Source of the DNA: Acidilutibacter cellobiosedens
GTDB lineage: Bacteria; Bacillota; Clostridia; Tissierellales; Acidilutibacteraceae
Length of the DNA stretch: 64,000 bases
NCBI RefSeq assembly: GCF_004103715.1
Contig: NZ_CP035282.1
Coordinates: forward strand, 796,673-860,672
Reading direction: 5' to 3'
Below are positions 63,268 through 64,000 of the stretch, piece after piece. The position numbers were made by a program, and so were the translations under genes. Positions within the stretch are counted from its first letter, which is position 1; each line of letters begins with the position of its first letter. The notes below the pieces were generated by a model. The model made no database searches. It saw only the letters and a program-made list of their open reading frames with translations, and was not told where the DNA came from.

Positions 63268-63458
63268 TATATATAGCAGTTGACTGTTATTTGACGAAGC
63301 TGTGATATAATAAATATAATCTATAGATCATATTTAGATGGTGGAGATAAGGGATAACGGTTTCAATTTATTATTTTAAAATAAGATATATTTATATTAT
63401 GAGGGAAATTTTTTGAGACCAATTTTAAATATTGTGATAATTTAAGGAGGGAATGTGA

Positions 63459-64000
63459 ATGAAAGAAATTGTTTTAACCGGCAATGATTTAACATTAGAA
63501 CAGTTGGTATTGGCAGCAAGGGAAGGGTGGAAGGTATCCTTAAGTAAAGAAGCCGAAAAAAATGTTTTATCATCAAGAAAAATAATAGACGATATAGTGG
63601 AAAATGAGAAAGTGGTATACGGAGTAACTACCGGATTTGGGGAATTTTGCAATGTTAATATATCCAAGGGAGATTGTAAGACATTACAAGAGAATCTTAT
63701 TCGTTCTCATGCCTGCGGTTACGGTCCTTATTTTTCCACAGATATTGTGCGGGCTATAATGGTTACAAGAGCTAATGCTTTAGCAAAAGGGTATTCCGGG
63801 ATTAGGATAGAAACTCTGAATACTCTTATAAAAATGTTGAATGAGGGGGTTCATCCGTTAATTCCTGAAAAAGGTTCTTTAGGTGCATCCGGTGATTTAG
63901 CACCTTTAGCTCATATGGTTTTACCAATGCTTGGACTTGGAGAAGCAGAATATAAAGGAAAGCATATGACGGGTAAGGAGGCTATGGAAAAAGGCGGGAT
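63459..64000 (+). CDS. hutH: Histidine ammonia-lyase, N-terminal part (cut by window edge)
   Basis: The frame is open from ATG 63459 to the end, about 180 codons of some 505. AAGGAGG is 8 bases before the start. The MIO prosthetic-group triad Ala143-Ser144-Gly145 lies in GSLGASGDLAPLAHM. VVYGVTTGFGEF and ENLIRSHACGYGP are also typical. It deaminates histidine to urocanate, the first step of histidine fermentation. Confidence 0.96.
   Translation, partial: MKEIVLTGNDLTLEQLVLAAREGWKVSLSKEAEKNVLSSRKIIDDIVENEKVVYGVTTGFGEFCNVNISKGDCKTLQENLIRSHACGYGPYFSTDIVRAIMVTRANALAKGYSGIRIETLNTLIKMLNEGVHPLIPEKGSLGASGDLAPLAHMVLPMLGLGEAEYKGKHMTGKEAMEKGG

Overview
The window is AT-rich DNA (roughly one third G+C by eye) with strong AGGAGG-type ribosome binding sites, a CIRCE element, CcpA-type cre sites and Gram-positive gene orders. 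The run tsaE-tsaB-rimI-tsaD / ABC-F / rex / ... / groES-groEL matches the ydi-groESL region of Bacillus subtilis. Rex next to bcd-etfB-etfA, a mannose-class PTS, an AlaDH-type enzyme and hutH fit an anaerobic, amino-acid-fermenting member of the Clostridia or Tissierellia. No rRNA or tRNA gene was seen, so the genus is left open.

Layout. Bases 1-3.6 kb: the end of a histidine kinase/receiver protein, an Orn/Lys/Arg-type decarboxylase, and an FMN riboswitch controlling a RibU riboflavin transporter. 3.6-6.3 kb: the t6A tRNA-modification operon (tsaE, tsaB, rimI, tsaD). 6.34-6.47 kb: a cluster of DnaA-box-like sites between convergent genes. 6.5-17 kb: ABC-F ATPase, a small Cys protein, a GC-rich 56-bp palindrome, rex, bcd-etfBA, an OGG-type glycosylase, a DUF554 protein and CIRCE-groESL. 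17-25 kb: a SorC-type regulator, a permuted-papain-like protein, an ECF sigma/anti-sigma/membrane-protein operon and a TldD/PmbA pair. 25-29.4 kb: a Gate-domain membrane protein and guaB-guaA. 29.4-31 kb: an accessory patch with a decayed Fic gene and a DpnD-like/DpnI methyl-directed restriction pair without a methylase. 31-33.3 kb: a nucleoside phosphorylase behind a structured leader, a GNAT enzyme and a rhomboid protease.

The second half is dominated by two PTS-linked catabolic clusters. Cluster 1 (33.5-46.5 kb) has a full mannose-class PTS (EIIB, C, D and, after a divergent gene, EIIA). It also encodes three 2-hydroxyacid dehydrogenases, a zinc alcohol dehydrogenase, an RraA-like protein, a class II aldolase, an SIS isomerase, an HpcH/HpaI aldolase, a DapA-family lyase and an RpiR regulator. 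Two cre sites point to CcpA control. The enzyme set suggests import and breakdown of a sugar acid or related compound by a route I cannot match to a known pathway. Cluster 2 (49.9-57.4 kb) has a PRD/PTS-domain activator, galactitol-class EIIA, EIIB and EIIC, a ketose-bisphosphate aldolase, an archaeal-length triosephosphate-isomerase homologue, a YjbQ protein, a PH-like membrane protein and a class II (fuculose-type) aldolase. This fits cleavage of a ketose phosphate to triose phosphates.

The right end holds a PAS-AAA+-Fis sigma-54 activator, an unrecognised 307-residue protein near which an exact 28-bp sequence occurs on both sides, mtnA, an MBL-fold hydrolase, a YerC/TrpR-like repressor and the start of hutH. 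Several intergenic repeats stand out. One is a multi-copy two-hairpin repeat with a TGAAACyyATTTACGG core. Another is a pair of about 112-bp repeats around cluster 2 whose hairpin cores are exact reverse complements of each other.
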